Of a stretch of 64,000 bases of DNA, positions 21,423 to 32,500 are shown one piece after another; positions within the stretch are counted from its first letter, which is position 1, and every line of letters starts with the position of its first letter. The notes beneath the pieces are model-generated. The model worked only from the letters and a program-made list of their open reading frames with translations, had not been told where the DNA came from and did no database searches. Origin of the DNA: Ophiodon elongatus. Taxonomy: Eukaryota; Chordata; Actinopteri; Perciformes; Hexagrammidae. The DNA lies in NCBI GenBank assembly GCA_016806645.1, contig JACSYO010000040.1, forward strand, positions 1,203,501-1,267,500, given 5' to 3'. Both the position numbers and the translations under genes were made by a program.

Positions 21423-23677
21423 CAGTATAAACACTGCAAACACACAAAAACATCTGGCGACATTTTCAGCCTCCGATAATCGTCTAATAAACGTTAATTT
21501 GCTAAATTGTTTTACTGGTTTTGTTTTGTTGTTTTCTTTGCTTTTCATACACAATAGCATTTTCTTTCTTTTACATTTTTTTTTATTTCATGGCAATCAA
21601 TCCAAAAGTTGTCCCCCAGAACCACAAATGTAACTTCACGATGGGCGCAACAGGAAAACGTCTGGGGACCATTAACATTTGTACAATGTTTAACGGCAAA
21701 CCCTTTAATATTTTTTTTAAATACTTTAGTGCTTTAAGTACAACAGCGCCCCAAAATAAGAAGTACAATCGTATTTCCCTTCATAAAACTCACATGCGGT
21801 GCGAAAAGGCACGGCTAGCTTCCCCTGGATGCTGTTGACCAGGAGCAGGTGGCCAGTTCTCCTGGAGATCATGGAGGGCAGCAAACCTGAGAAAAACAAA
21901 TGTTTCAACGCACTGCAAAGCAACAACAACATTATTATACTTCTACAGACTGAAGCGTGTTTCCATCGTCGACCTTTGGCCAGCGTGACCGGTCCAAAGT
22001 AGTTGTTGTCCATCAGAAGCTTGTCCATCTCCAGAGACACGCTCTGCGCGGGAGCTTTGACCTTCATGCTGCTGTTGAAGATGAGGATGTCCAGGCAGCC
22101 GTAACACTCCAGGATCTCAGAGATCACCTCCGGCATGCTGTCCAGATCCCCGAACTCCAGCAGCACCAGTTTAGAGGGAAACGTCTGAGAAACGGGGATT
22201 ACAAGTAGTACATGTACTCAATTTACTAGGTTTGATCCATTGTAAGCTACTTTATACTCCTTATCTTCTACAGTTTTTACGTGAACATTTATAAAATGCA
22301 ACACATTGTTGAAGATAAAACCAGTGGTTTCTAATCTTTTTGACTTACAAAGTAATAATTGTCTAGTTTCAGATGTCTGTGAGAAACAGTTTGAGTCCCA
22401 AGAGGTGAATTATATAATATTTCAAAACAAACAGCAAAGATTAGATAAAAAGTACATAAATGTAAAGTTAATTTGTGTATCAGAACTTAGTTTATTCTTC
22501 TTCTTTTACCACTAGTCATCTCACGACCCCTCATATTTATGTGGTGACCCTGTGGAGGGGCGCGAGCCCTAGTTTGAGAACTACTGGACTAAACCATCTC
22601 ATCCACCTGGAGCAACAGCAACATGCTTCTCTAACATTGATGCATCAGTATTTAAACAATCTAATAATGTCATATAAATTAATATATGAGCCACGAGAGG
22701 CATTTTACTGCATAACGAGTACTTTTACTTTTGATGCTTTGAATACTGTGTTTCGTGTTTCAGAGTCGGTATTCTTACCACAGTCGGGTCCGAGGCGCTC
22801 GCCAAATCATCGGCAAGTTCTTCCAACTTCTCCCAACTCTTCCCACAGAGGATCAGCCTCGCGCCTCCTCGGTGAAACACACCTGCACATTCTGCGTTGA
22901 AAAATAAAGTTCACTGTAAAATCAAACCAGAATCTTAGTACTTTGCAGAGCAGTTTCTTATTTGGTGAAGTTACTGTGAGGAACTTTTTAATTTAGTGTT
23001 GGTTCTGGCGCCCCCTGTGGACTAAAGAGGTAGTGTCTCCGAGCGCGAGGGTTCCTTTAGAGAACCTCTCATTGTACTGCAGCAGGGTCTGACAGTCTGC
23101 CCCTCTCAGTCCTGGTTCTCCCGTGTCCCCTTTCCCTCCAGCGGGTCCAGCAATACGTCCTGGATCTGGGTCTGTCCACGGTGGACTGGTCTCTGCTGGA
23201 TCTGGGTCTGTCCACGGTGGACTGGTCTCTGCTGGATCTGGTCTGATGGAGGTTCTGCTGGATCTGGGTCTGTCATCTGGTCTCGCTTGAGTCTGAGCAG
23301 GAGGTTCTGGTGAACCTGCATGATGTCTCTGGAACCAGACCATCTTCTCTCTGGTGGTCTGGTTACTGATGGAGGTCTATAGAGGACCAGGACTACACTG
23401 AGGTCTATAGAGGACCAGGACTAGACTGAGGTCTATAGAGGACCAGGACTACACTGAGACTGGTTCAGGACCAGTTAAAAGTTCCTCACAGTAACTAAAT
23501 TAAATAATTGTTACCTTTTCCGAGCCCGGATAAAGCGTCGGTTACAACCACCACTTTATTTTTCACTGACGTTTTGGACAGCAGACCCGTGATGAAGCTA
23601 TAGAGGTAGAAAAATCCAGCCGTGAGCACGACTACACACGGCACCAGCAGAACGGTGGTGGTCCAGACTGAGTCCAT
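19297..23677 (-). CDS. dhrs7c: DHRS7C, membrane-anchored short-chain dehydrogenase/reductase, complete, 6 exons
   Basis: Minus-strand exons are 23677-23515, 22891-22779, 22184-21974, 21886-21794, 20904-20758 and 19502-19297 (933 nt, 310 aa; human DHRS7C is about 312 aa). Residues 1-31 form a hydrophobic signal anchor. The Rossmann start is KVVVVTDALSGLGKECA, with TDxxSGLG (about 46-53) in place of the classical TGxxxGxG, as is usual for DHRS7C. Then come ARLILCGKSWEKLEEL, ECYGCLDILIFNSS and LLVNSIQGK, followed by the active-site YAASK (Y194, K198), with S181 13 residues before the tyrosine. The NNAG-like motif is altered to FNSS. Family knowledge: DHRS7C is a muscle sarco/endoplasmic-reticulum protein linked to calcium handling and retinol oxidation. 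The protein is rather diverged after YGISVSTINHTF, so a fish-specific paralogue is possible. The 5' end faces u2af2. Confidence 0.9.
19668..19935. repeat. Short interspersed element with a (GATA)n edge, copy 1
   Basis: A short gatagatagataga tract is followed by ttcggtacagcagcattttt, acaatatatacaaaaatag and aaaaatgcacaatatttaca. The same succession of phrases occurs at 61010-61190 in mprip intron 14, same orientation. A tandem of aatatattaatatatattaa follows. It lies in dhrs7c intron 5 and is probably a non-autonomous element of unknown class. Confidence 0.65.
20226..20425. repeat. (AT)n microsatellite in dhrs7c intron 5
   Basis: A pure (at)n run at about 20226-20274 is followed by imperfect tatatgtatg and tatacatat variants. 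The Tyr/Ile-only frames on both strands are artefacts. Confidence 0.92.
20960..21425. repeat. Imperfect (ATAC/ATGT)n microsatellite in dhrs7c intron 4
   Basis: About 465 bp of alternating A/T with interspersed c and g (tatatacatatatacatat, tatatgtatatg, tatacgtatata). It occupies roughly half of the intron between exon 5 (20758-20904) and exon 4 (21794-21886). Confidence 0.92.
22475..22595 (-). mobile_element. hAT-like terminal fragment, copy 1
   Basis: On the minus strand this reads TTTAGTCCAGTAGTTCTCAA at the end, followed inward by a block with ctcgcgcccctccacag and ggggtcgtgag-type phrases. The CAGTGGTTCTCAA terminus followed by a GGTCGCGACCCC-like block is typical of hAT-family non-autonomous elements. 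The same terminus occurs on the plus strand at 59605-59740. It lies in dhrs7c intron 2. The far end is not identified. Confidence 0.5.
23008..23020 (-). promoter_or_regulatory. Single CTCF-like core (minus strand) in dhrs7c intron 1
   Basis: Plus-strand gcgccccctgtgg is CCACAGGGGGCGC on the minus strand, a close match to the CTCF core. It lies outside the 73-bp repeat arrays. Motif evidence only. Confidence 0.45.
23150..23265. repeat. Minisatellite of about 37 bp in dhrs7c intron 1
   Basis: Units of the type ggatctgggtctgtccacgg plus tggactggtctctgct repeat about three times, the last ones degenerating to ggatctggtctgatggagg. The array lies between exons 1 and 2 of dhrs7c. Confidence 0.8.
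23366..23460. repeat. Tandem repeat of about 29-30 bp in dhrs7c intron 1
   Basis: Three copies of gaggtctatagaggaccagg followed by actacactga or actagactga. It ends some 55 bp before the exon 1 donor (GT at 23514-23513). Confidence 0.85.
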
Positions 23678-23809
23678 CTCCTGCAGGATATCCTGAAAGA
23701 ATATTTAATTTTTATATTTAACATGCAGAATTGATACAAAACAAAAGTATAGATATATCTTTGTAAGTACTCGCAGGAAATATTGAATGAATAGTTTGAC
23801 ATTCTGAGA

Positions 23810-24125
23810 CGCTTATTCACTTTCTGACGGAGAGTTAAATATCAGATTTCAACCAGTAAACACTTAGCTTAGCATAAGGACTGAAAACAGGGGGGAACAG
23901 CTAGCTTATATAAAACTCTGTAAAATCAATGCAACACTCCGGTTTCTGTACGAAATAAGATGCTACGTATTAGTTAGTGAGCTTCTGAGCCAGGCTAGCA
24001 GTTTCCCTCTGTTTCCAGTCTTTGTGCTAAGCTACGCTAACTAGCTGACCGTAGCTTCATATTCATCATGCAAACATAACATCTCATCTAAATCTCACGA
24101 AGAAAGTGAATAGGTGTATAAGCGT
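23810..24125. mobile_element. Foldback/MITE-like element upstream of dhrs7c
   Basis: The left side (gcttattcactttctgacgg) and the right side (agaaagtgaataggtgtataagc) are imperfect inverted copies, and an inner pair is cttagcttagcataaggact with its inverse near agtctttgtgctaagctacg. The whole of about 315 bp can fold back on itself. A fragment of the same family (agcttagcttagcataaaga) is at about 33490-33530. It sits within 450 bp of the dhrs7c start codon. Confidence 0.6.
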
Positions 24126-24737
24126 GAGCTGATACTTTAAAGTATGTTCGATGCTTTAAACATACTTTTTAGATGGAAAATTATTTTTCTGAAGATGCGG
24201 ATGAGATGGGATGAGATGTCCATTTGGGATCTAGTGAACATACATGAAAAAAAGGAGCGTTTCATACCCAAAAGCTCTCCGGCTCCGTAACATTGGCATC
24301 CATCTCACCTGCTACAACCATTTTTTAAATCTAACTATTCTTACAACTCTGAAATAAAAACAGAGAAGACATCTTTTTAACCATGTTCTTACATCGGTCA
24401 TCCAAACAAAGAAGGAATTGTAAAAACAATGAATGAGATTTGTGCCGAGTGCACATACATATATATGGATATGTGGATATTTAAATACAATATGCAGACG
24501 GTCGGTGATACATTGGTTATAACTATCGGTGATGACTGTAAATAATATTTGTTTAATCTTAATTTTGAACTATCAAATCCAGCCTTTTCACTTTTCAAAC
24601 AATACTCTAAACCGACTTGTATTGTTCCAGATTTGAGTTTAAATTTTATGAATCGTGGATTATTGAACAGCACCAACCGGGAACACGACCTGGAACAGGA
24701 TCCGGGGCTCCCTAAATTAATTAATCAGTCAGTCAGT

Positions 24738-25205
24738 CAAATGACCACAAAGAGATGCAAAACCACTACAAAGAGACAGAAAACAACCACAAAAAGAAAA
24801 AGAGACGCAAAATGTCACAATATGACCACAAAAGATGAAAAAGAATGACAAAAAATAGACACTTAATGAACACAAAGAGATACAAAACAAACACAAAAAG
24901 TCACAAAACAACCACAGTGATGCAGGAATTCCACAATGAGACACAAAATAACTACAAAAAAACACAAAACAACCACAAAGAGTCCTAAAATAACTACAAA
25001 AAGACACAAAACAACCACAAAAAGACACAAAACAACCACAAAGAGACACAAAACAACCACAAGAGACACAAAACAACTACAAAAAGACAAAACCACAACG
25101 ACGCAGAAATTCCACAAAGAGACACAAAATGACCACAAAAAGACCAGGAATCACAAAACAACTACAGATACAAAACAGCCACAAAGAATCCTAAAACAAC
25201 TCGAC
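24738..25205. repeat. ACCACAAA-type minisatellite, third block
   Basis: Units such as gacacaaaacaaccacaaag repeat with point variation across about 465 bp. The family is the same as at 13750-15530, about 9 kb away. It lies in the 2.9 kb head-to-head gap between dhrs7c and u2af2. Confidence 0.9.
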
Positions 25206-25968
25206 TAGAGGATCGTTGTTCCCATGTCAGATGTCTTTTACATGTCTTATGGCTCATTGTTTCTAATCTGTGGATGACCTCATCGAGTTATCTTTCACAT
25301 TCAATCTGTCCTTCGATAAGAAGTGTAATCTGTTAGAAGCCACTTGAAAAAGGTCACTTTTTGTAGTCGGATTATAAAGACAGACACTTACATGTTCTAG
25401 ATTTGTCCAACAGGGAATTCGAAGATAACCTTTCGGTTTGGGTTTACCACGCCGAGCACCGGCTGTTTGTCTAAATATAAACCGCCCTAGAAATAGACAC
25501 TGTGTCTCCCACAAAGACTCAGTGCTACACAGAGAACCAGCGTTAACCACGTTATTCCACAACAGAGTCAAAACATACACAAACACAATCAAATAAAAAT
25601 AGAAATAGGCTTTTTTTTTTATTCCATGCAGCAGCTGTTCAGAATAACTGTTTGTTGACTTAAATAGTGACTTAAAGAGAGCTGGTCACGTCTACCTGAC
25701 CTCGATCCAGCAAGAAATGAATGAGCGGCCAACACTTACTGCTTCTGAGGCCTCTGCAGATGTTCTGTTTTTTTTTTTTTTTTTTTTTTATTCGTCTCCT
25801 GAGGAGCTGCTCGCCTCAGCAGCTCATTCACAGATCTCCTCCGACATGACCGGCTGCAGCACTGCCAGAGCAATACTTCAGGATTTGAGCTCTTTTAATA
25901 GCAGCACAGCTGAGTCAGTTATTTTCCGCGTATGTTGTCGACATGTTATGTTTAGAGTGACAGGGGAG

Positions 25969-25973
<5 letters not shown>

Positions 25974-26035
<62 letters not shown>
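25974..26035. repeat. (TG)n microsatellite upstream of u2af2
   Basis: About 60 bp of uninterrupted tg repeats, roughly 500 bp upstream of the u2af2 start codon. The Cys-Val and Thr-His frames are artefacts. Confidence 0.95.
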
Positions 26036-26042
<7 letters not shown>

Positions 26043-26062
26043 GTGGCTTCTCTCAGGTGACA

Positions 26063-26165
26063 AATGCACTCAGTTACATTTCACCATATAGGTATATATA
26101 TTTGAGGTTTTACTTTTTTGTTTAGCTGCACACGAACAACTACTTTTTGCAAAATATTTTAATAT
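26063..26165. repeat. Interspersed repeat fragment, paired with 36715-36815
   Basis: It contains tgcactcagttacatttcac then catata-gtat, tttagctgcacac and a gcaaaatattttaa end. The same phrases in the same order occur at 36719-36815 in u2af2 intron 7. A second shared phrase (ggatttgagctctttt) lies upstream of each, at about 25880 and 36350. Confidence 0.6.
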
Positions 26166-26537
26166 TTTTTGTTTTTTTTATTTTCTTTGTATAACCAAAC
26201 AAATAGTAATTTATGTGTATACTATTTATGTATATATATGTATATGTATATATTTATGTATATATGCATGTATGTGTATATATGTATGTATGTATATATG
26301 TATACATGTAAATATACATGTAAAAAAAAAAAAAAAAAAAGGTGAAACATTTACTTAAACTAAAAACCCCGGTCCGTCCGGGTGCTTTTATTTTGACGGT
26401 CCTGACCGGATGTTGTACACCGGGGAGCTTTCCGTGGGGGTTTCTGCTGCACCGACACGCAGCAGACCGGTTGGATGATCGTTCCCCTCAGACGAGACGG
26501 ACCTGCTACGTTTCTCCACACCGAAACCACCGGTGCA

Positions 26538-29500
26538 ATGTCGGACTTTGAGGAATTCGAGAAACAGCTGAGCGAGAACCGGCAGGGTGAGAATGAAACG
26601 GGGTCTCTGTCCCCCATCCGTTCCCCAAGCTAGCACAGCACCAGACTCCATTCAGATAATGCGCCTTTTTAAATTGTTATTCTCTGCTGTGAAGAGGAAT
26701 GTGGGCAGAAATGACTCGTTATGGGATCTTATGAATTGTTACGATGCACCTTTCAATTCGGCATCCATTATTAATTATTGCATCACATTATTAATATGAT
26801 TAAACAAAGTATATAACTAATATGTGCCTTTTTGTGATTTGAGTCAGCTGACAACAAAAACAAAGCAATAATATAACGATATTATTGCTTACAATACAAT
26901 AATAATAACAATAATAATAAATAGCATCATTCCCATCATAACTTTGATTTGTGTTGCACTTCTAAAAAACAAAGCAATAAAAATAACAATGATAATAATA
27001 ACAATAATAATAATAATAATAAACAGCATCATTCCCATCATAACTTTGATTTGTGTTGCACCTCTAAAAAACAAAGCATTAACAATAATAATAATAATAA
27101 TAATAAACAGCATCATTCCCATCATATTTTAGATTTTTGTAGCACGTCTAAAAAACAAAACAAAATTTCACAAGGCTCATGGGAGCTGAACTAATTGATT
27201 AATTGATAAATCAATCGTCGTAAAAGTATTCTGCAACTAACAGATAAAATATTTTTATACTTTTTAAGCTAAAATCTTTAAAAAAAGTTCAATTTTTTTC
27301 TCAAATGTTAGGGACCTGCATTTTTGTTTTGTTTTATGTGATAAAACAAGACATTTTATAGAAAAATATAGAAATTGGAAATAATGATGTGAATCTTTCA
27401 CTATTTTCTGATATTTTAAAGTCCAAACAATCAATCTGTTAAACGTGTGAAAAAAGACTAACTGACAATGAAAATCAATAATAAACTCAAGCACAGTGAG
27501 GTGAAGAAGTAACATAAAACACCAACAATCTTCCCAGACACAAATATATAAAAGCATCTAAAACTTTTAATCAGCGTGGAGCTGCCGGACGATCAGATGA
27601 GAACAGAAATGGAAAATATTTCTATTGATTCGTTAAAAGGTCTGAAGTCGGGTTCTACCTGACTATAAAGAAGAACCGCCGCATTAAACTGTCAGATTCC
27701 CCAAAGAAATATGATGCGGAGGTCCGAGAGGAGACGTTTGTGTTTGATGGTCGCTCCTTATTTCACCTTGTGTGATCATTGTTTTTAAGAATAATGTGAT
27801 TAACTGTAGTCAGTCCCAATAAATTAGGTCGGGTGCAGTAATTAAAGCAAGAGTCGAGGTCATATCAGTGATTATGAGAATGAATTATGCACATTAATAT
27901 AATATGAACTAGCTAATAATGCAGAAATTATTTGTACAATAATCTTAATTGCCTGTGAAGAGTATGAGTAATGCAGTAATACTACATATAGCGCTTGTTT
28001 TTCATTTTCCTTCAGTCTGCACATTATAATTTGGATGAATAAATCCAAATAAAAAAATGAAATGTCAGAAAAAAAAGTCCAAAGATATTCAGGATACTGT
28101 CGCGTAAATGATGTACTCTGATCTACAAAGTGAAAACTCTTTATTCCAAGTAAAATGTACTTGAAGTATTAAAAGTACTCATAATGCAAAATGCCCCCTT
28201 CTCACAGTGTTTAATTATGGAGCCTTCAAGGTCCCAAATTTAATATCTATTTTTTTAACTGTATGAGCACAAGATAGTTTTTAGTATTACTTTATTTTGT
28301 TAGTTTTGTTGTGGGACAGATTACAACTTTATCTTTCTTATTGTCGACCTCCGTGAATCGCCACCTTAACGTGGTGGAAGAGTTTTTGTGGCTCAGTGAT
28401 CCTGGGAGCTATGTTGTCCGGGGCATCAGCCCCTGGTAGGGTCTCCCAAGGCAAACAGGTCTCAGGGGAGAGCCCAGACTAAGAGCGGTTCAAAAAACCC
28501 CGATGAACAGCAGCCCACGGTCTTCAGCCACCTCGCCTGGACCAGGGAAACCGGGGAACCCTCCTGGAGCCAGACCCAGGAGGGGAGCTCGCCGGCGAGC
28601 GTCTGGTGGCCGGGCTGGAAAGGGCGCCTCCTGCTGACTCCACTGTTCTTCTGGGAGACTTTAACGCTCACGTGGTCAACGACAGAAACCTGGCGAGGGG
28701 TGATTGGGTGGAACACCTTGCCCGATCTGAACCTGAGTGGTGTCTCGCTTTCGGACTTCTGTGCTAGCCACGGTTTGTCCACAACGAACACCATGTTCGA
28801 ACATAAGGTGGCTTATAAGTGTACCTGGTACCAGAACACCTTAGGCTGGAGATCAATGATCGACTTTGTAATCGTATCATCTGATCTGCGGCCGTATGTC
28901 TTGGACACTCGGGTGAAGAGAGGAGCAGAGCTGTCAACTGATCACCACCTGGTGGTGAGTTGGATCAGATGGCGGGGGAGCCGGCTGGAAAGACTTGACA
29001 AGCCCAAACGTGTAGTGAGGGTGAACTGGGAACGTCTGGCGGAGGATCCTGTCCGGGAGGTCTTCAACTCCCACCTCCGGAAGATCTTCTCACACATCCC
29101 GAGGGAGACTGGGGACATGAAATCCGAGTGGACCCTGTTCAAAACCTCTATTGTAGACGCGGCCGCCTGGAGCTGTGGTCGGAAGGTCATCGGTGCTTGT
29201 CGTGGCGGAAACCCGAGAACCCGGTGGTGGACACCGGGGGTGAGGGAAGCCGTCAAGCTGAAGGAGGCCTTTCGGGCCTGGTTGGCTCAGGGGTCTCCTG
29301 AAGCAGCTGAGAGGTACCGGCAGGCCAGAAGGGCTGCAGCTGCGATGGTCGCGGATGCTAAAACTCGGGCATGGGAGGAGTTCTGGGAGGCCATGGAGAA
29401 GGACTTTCGGTTGGCCTCAAGGAGGTTCTGGCAAACCATCCGGTGGCTCAGGATGGGAAAGCAGGGCCTCAGATTCAAGAGGAGCAGTGAGGATTCCGTC

Positions 29501-32500
29501 CCGGTCGTGGAACAGTCGACCAGCTCTTTACCCTCGCAGGACTGCTGGAGGGGTTCTGGGAGATTGCCCAACCAGTCTACATGTGTTTTGTGGACTTAGA
29601 GAAGGTTTTCGACCGGGTCCCTCTGGGGTTTTTGTGGGGGGTGCTGCGCGAGTATATGGTGCCGGACCCGTTACAATGGGCCATCCGGTCTCTGTACGAC
29701 TGCAGTAGGAGCTGTGTTCATATTCTCGGCAATTCAGTCAGACGCGTTCCCGGTGGGTGTTGGCCTCCGCCAGGGCTGCCCTTTATCACCGGTCCTGTTC
29801 GTGACTTTCATGGACAGGATATCTAGGCGCAGCCGGGGGATAGAGAACGTCGGGTTCGGGGGTCTCGGGATCGCCTCTCTGCTGTTCGCAGATAATGTGG
29901 TCCTGTTGGCCTCTTCGGACCGTGACCTCCAGCATTCACTGGGGCGATTTGCAGCCGAGTGTGAAGCGGCGGGGATGAGGGTAAGCACCTCCAAATCTGA
30001 GGCCATGGTGCTCTGCCAGAAACCGGTGGATTGCTCCCTCCGGGTGGGGACGGAGTGCCTACCGCAAGCGAAGGAGTTCAAATATCTCGGGGTCTTGTTC
30101 ACGAGTGAGGGTAAGATGGAGCGGGAGATCGACCGGCGGATCGGTGCGGTCTACGTTCCGACCCTCACCTATGGTCACGAACTCTGGGTCGTGACCGAAA
30201 GAATGAGGTCTCGGATACAAGCGGCCGTAATTAGTTTCCTCCGTAGGGTAGCTGGGCTCAGCCTTAGAGATAGGGTAAGGAGCTCGGACATCAGGAGGGA
30301 ACTTGGAGTTGAGGCGCTACTCCTTCGTATCAAAAGGAGTCAGCTGAGGTGGTTCGGGCATCTAATCAGGATGCCTCCTGGGCGCCTCCCACTGGAGGTT
30401 TTCCAGGCACGCCCAACTGGCCTGGGAACGCCTCGGGATCCCCCAGAACGTGCTGGAAAATGTTGCGGGTGAGAGAAGAAGCCTGGGTCGGCCTGCTAGG
30501 CCTGCTGCCACCGCAACCCGACCCCGGATAAGCGGTCGAAAATGGATGGATGGATGGATGGTTGTCAACCTCGTGTTTACTTCCACATGCCAAATAACTG
30601 AAAACACATTTATAGTTTTATTTTATGTTTGTTTTTAAAGTCAAAGTTAAATAAATGGAGAAAAGTACAACGTTTCCCTCTGAGATGTTGTGAAGTGGAA
30701 GTATAAATGGAGGTACTCATGTAAAGGACAAGTACCTCTGAGTTGTACTTAAATACACTTCATGAGTAACGTTTGCAGCTCTTCTGCATCCGGTGTTATT
30801 TCTAAACGTGGCGTATTCGATGGAAAGCACGAATAGTAATCCTTGCTTGTTGCTGCGCAGAGAGAGAGCGAGAAAGACACAAGAAGAGGAGTCGCAGTGG
30901 ATCTCCCGCCCGAGGCGACAAGCACCGCAGCTTTAGCAAAGACCGGGGGAGCCGCAGCCGGGAGAAGAGGAGCCGCAGCCGGGAGAAGAAGAGCCGCAGC
31001 CGGGAGAAGAAGAGCCGCAGCCGAGAGAAGAGGAGCCGCAGCCGGGAGAAGAGGAGCCGCAGCCGAGAGAAGAGGAGCCGCAGCCGGGAGAAGAGGAGCC
31101 GCAGCCGGGAGAAGAGGAGCCGCAGCCGGGAGAAGAGGAGCCGCAGCCGAGACCGCAAGAGCCGGGACCGCCGGAGCTCCTCCCGGGACCACAAGAAGCA
31201 CAGGTCAGTGGGGGGGAAAGCTGCAGGTTTACTCGAGTATTTTCTTTATACTTCTGCTCTGCTGCATCTCAGAGGGAAGTATTGTCCGTTTGAGTCCCCT
31301 ACGTTTATTTTTTAACGACTTGTGTTACTTCACAAATTCAGATTTATTTTGCACACACAACATGTGAAAATGTACAGACGTAATGATTCATCCATTAATC
31401 CGTTGATAGGAAATTAATTGGCAACTATTTTGATAATCGTTTGTCATTTTTCATGTAAAAAAAGCTTTTCCTTTTAAATAATGTTAATAATGTTAATGTA
31501 TTATTAATCATAATAATGTTCAGGTTTGGACTAAACAAGGAGTCCTTTTGGGTTCTGGGTAATTGTGGCAAACATTTCTCACTATTTTCAGTATCTAAAA
31601 AAACAAACAATCAATCGATTAATGGAGAAAATAATCCGCCGATGAATATATTGAAAATAATCATAATTTGTATATAGTTCAAAATGAGCTCCACCTCAAC
31701 CAACTACAGTAAAATTCCTAATTCCACATTAATGCGTGAGTAATAATAATCCAATAAAGAATATATAGTTGTACTAACAGTCACAGTTTTAATACTTTAA
31801 CTCCATTTTCCTGATTATACTTTTATACTTTTCAATGCACAACTTTTACTTGTAACAGAATATCTTTATACTGTGGTATTAGTACTTGTACTTAAGTAAA
31901 GAATCCGAATACTTCCTCCTCTACTGTATAAATACCGTAGCCTAGATGCAAATAAACGTCCATTCTCTTTTAGCTCTGTTTTTGGTCTCCACCACCTCCT
32001 GAGGCAAATATTCAGTGACTTTTTAGAGTCAAGTTTCACTGTTAACACAGTGCTTGATCTTTTATTTTATATTTTGTAATTCCTCTGGTTCCAGCCACTC
32101 TCCGAAGCGAACGAGGAAGAAAAGGACCTGCAAGTATTGGGACGTGCCTCCTCCTGGCTTTGAACACATCACTCCAATGCAATATAAAGCTATGCAAGGT
32201 ATTTATCCTGTTCTCCTTTAGCTCGATTAGTCCCCTGAGTCAGACCTCGTCAGGCCTCCAAAGAGCATCAGTGTTTCTGATCTTGTATCCGGACCTGAAC
32301 GAGGCTGCAGCTCTTACACGGTCATGAGACACATATTTTAGATTCGGTCCGACTTCCCGTGAATATAACAGAGAAAAGATGTGACTCATGTCCTCAGAAC
32401 GTCACTGAGAATAATAATGTTTTTACGTTTTCTTCTGTCTCAAAGCGATCCAGTGATAGTTGTCTGCATATTATATTATACATATATATATTCTGCATAC

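Larger units (their letters stand above)
28340..30572 (+). mobile_element. Decayed non-LTR retrotransposon (RTE/Rex3-like LINE)
   Basis: A roughly 2.2 kb LINE remnant lies in u2af2 intron 1, in the same direction as the gene. It ends with ggataagcggtcgaaaatgg followed by (atgg)n, the simple-repeat tail found on many fish LINEs of this kind. The order is: an endonuclease-like part with DFVIVSSDLRPYVLDTRVKR and a downstream TDHHLVVSW motif; a linker; then reverse transcriptase with FVDLEKVFDRVP, LRQGCPLSP and the catalytic box as LLFADNVVLL; then a C-terminal part with FKYLGVLFTSEGKMEREIDR and RSQLRWFGHLIRM. Clade assignment rests on memory of related fish elements and needs a library search. 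Confidence 0.85.

Noticed and set aside
20892..21453. Tyr/Ile-rich frames of up to 162 codons on both strands
   Set aside because: Artefacts of the (ATAC/ATGT)n microsatellite in dhrs7c intron 4.
30749..31367. Ala/Gly/Arg-rich and Leu/Pro-rich frames over u2af2 exon 2
   Set aside because: They are the other frames and the other strand of the 21-bp coding repeat. Only the SRSREKR frame joins exon 1 and exon 3 in phase.
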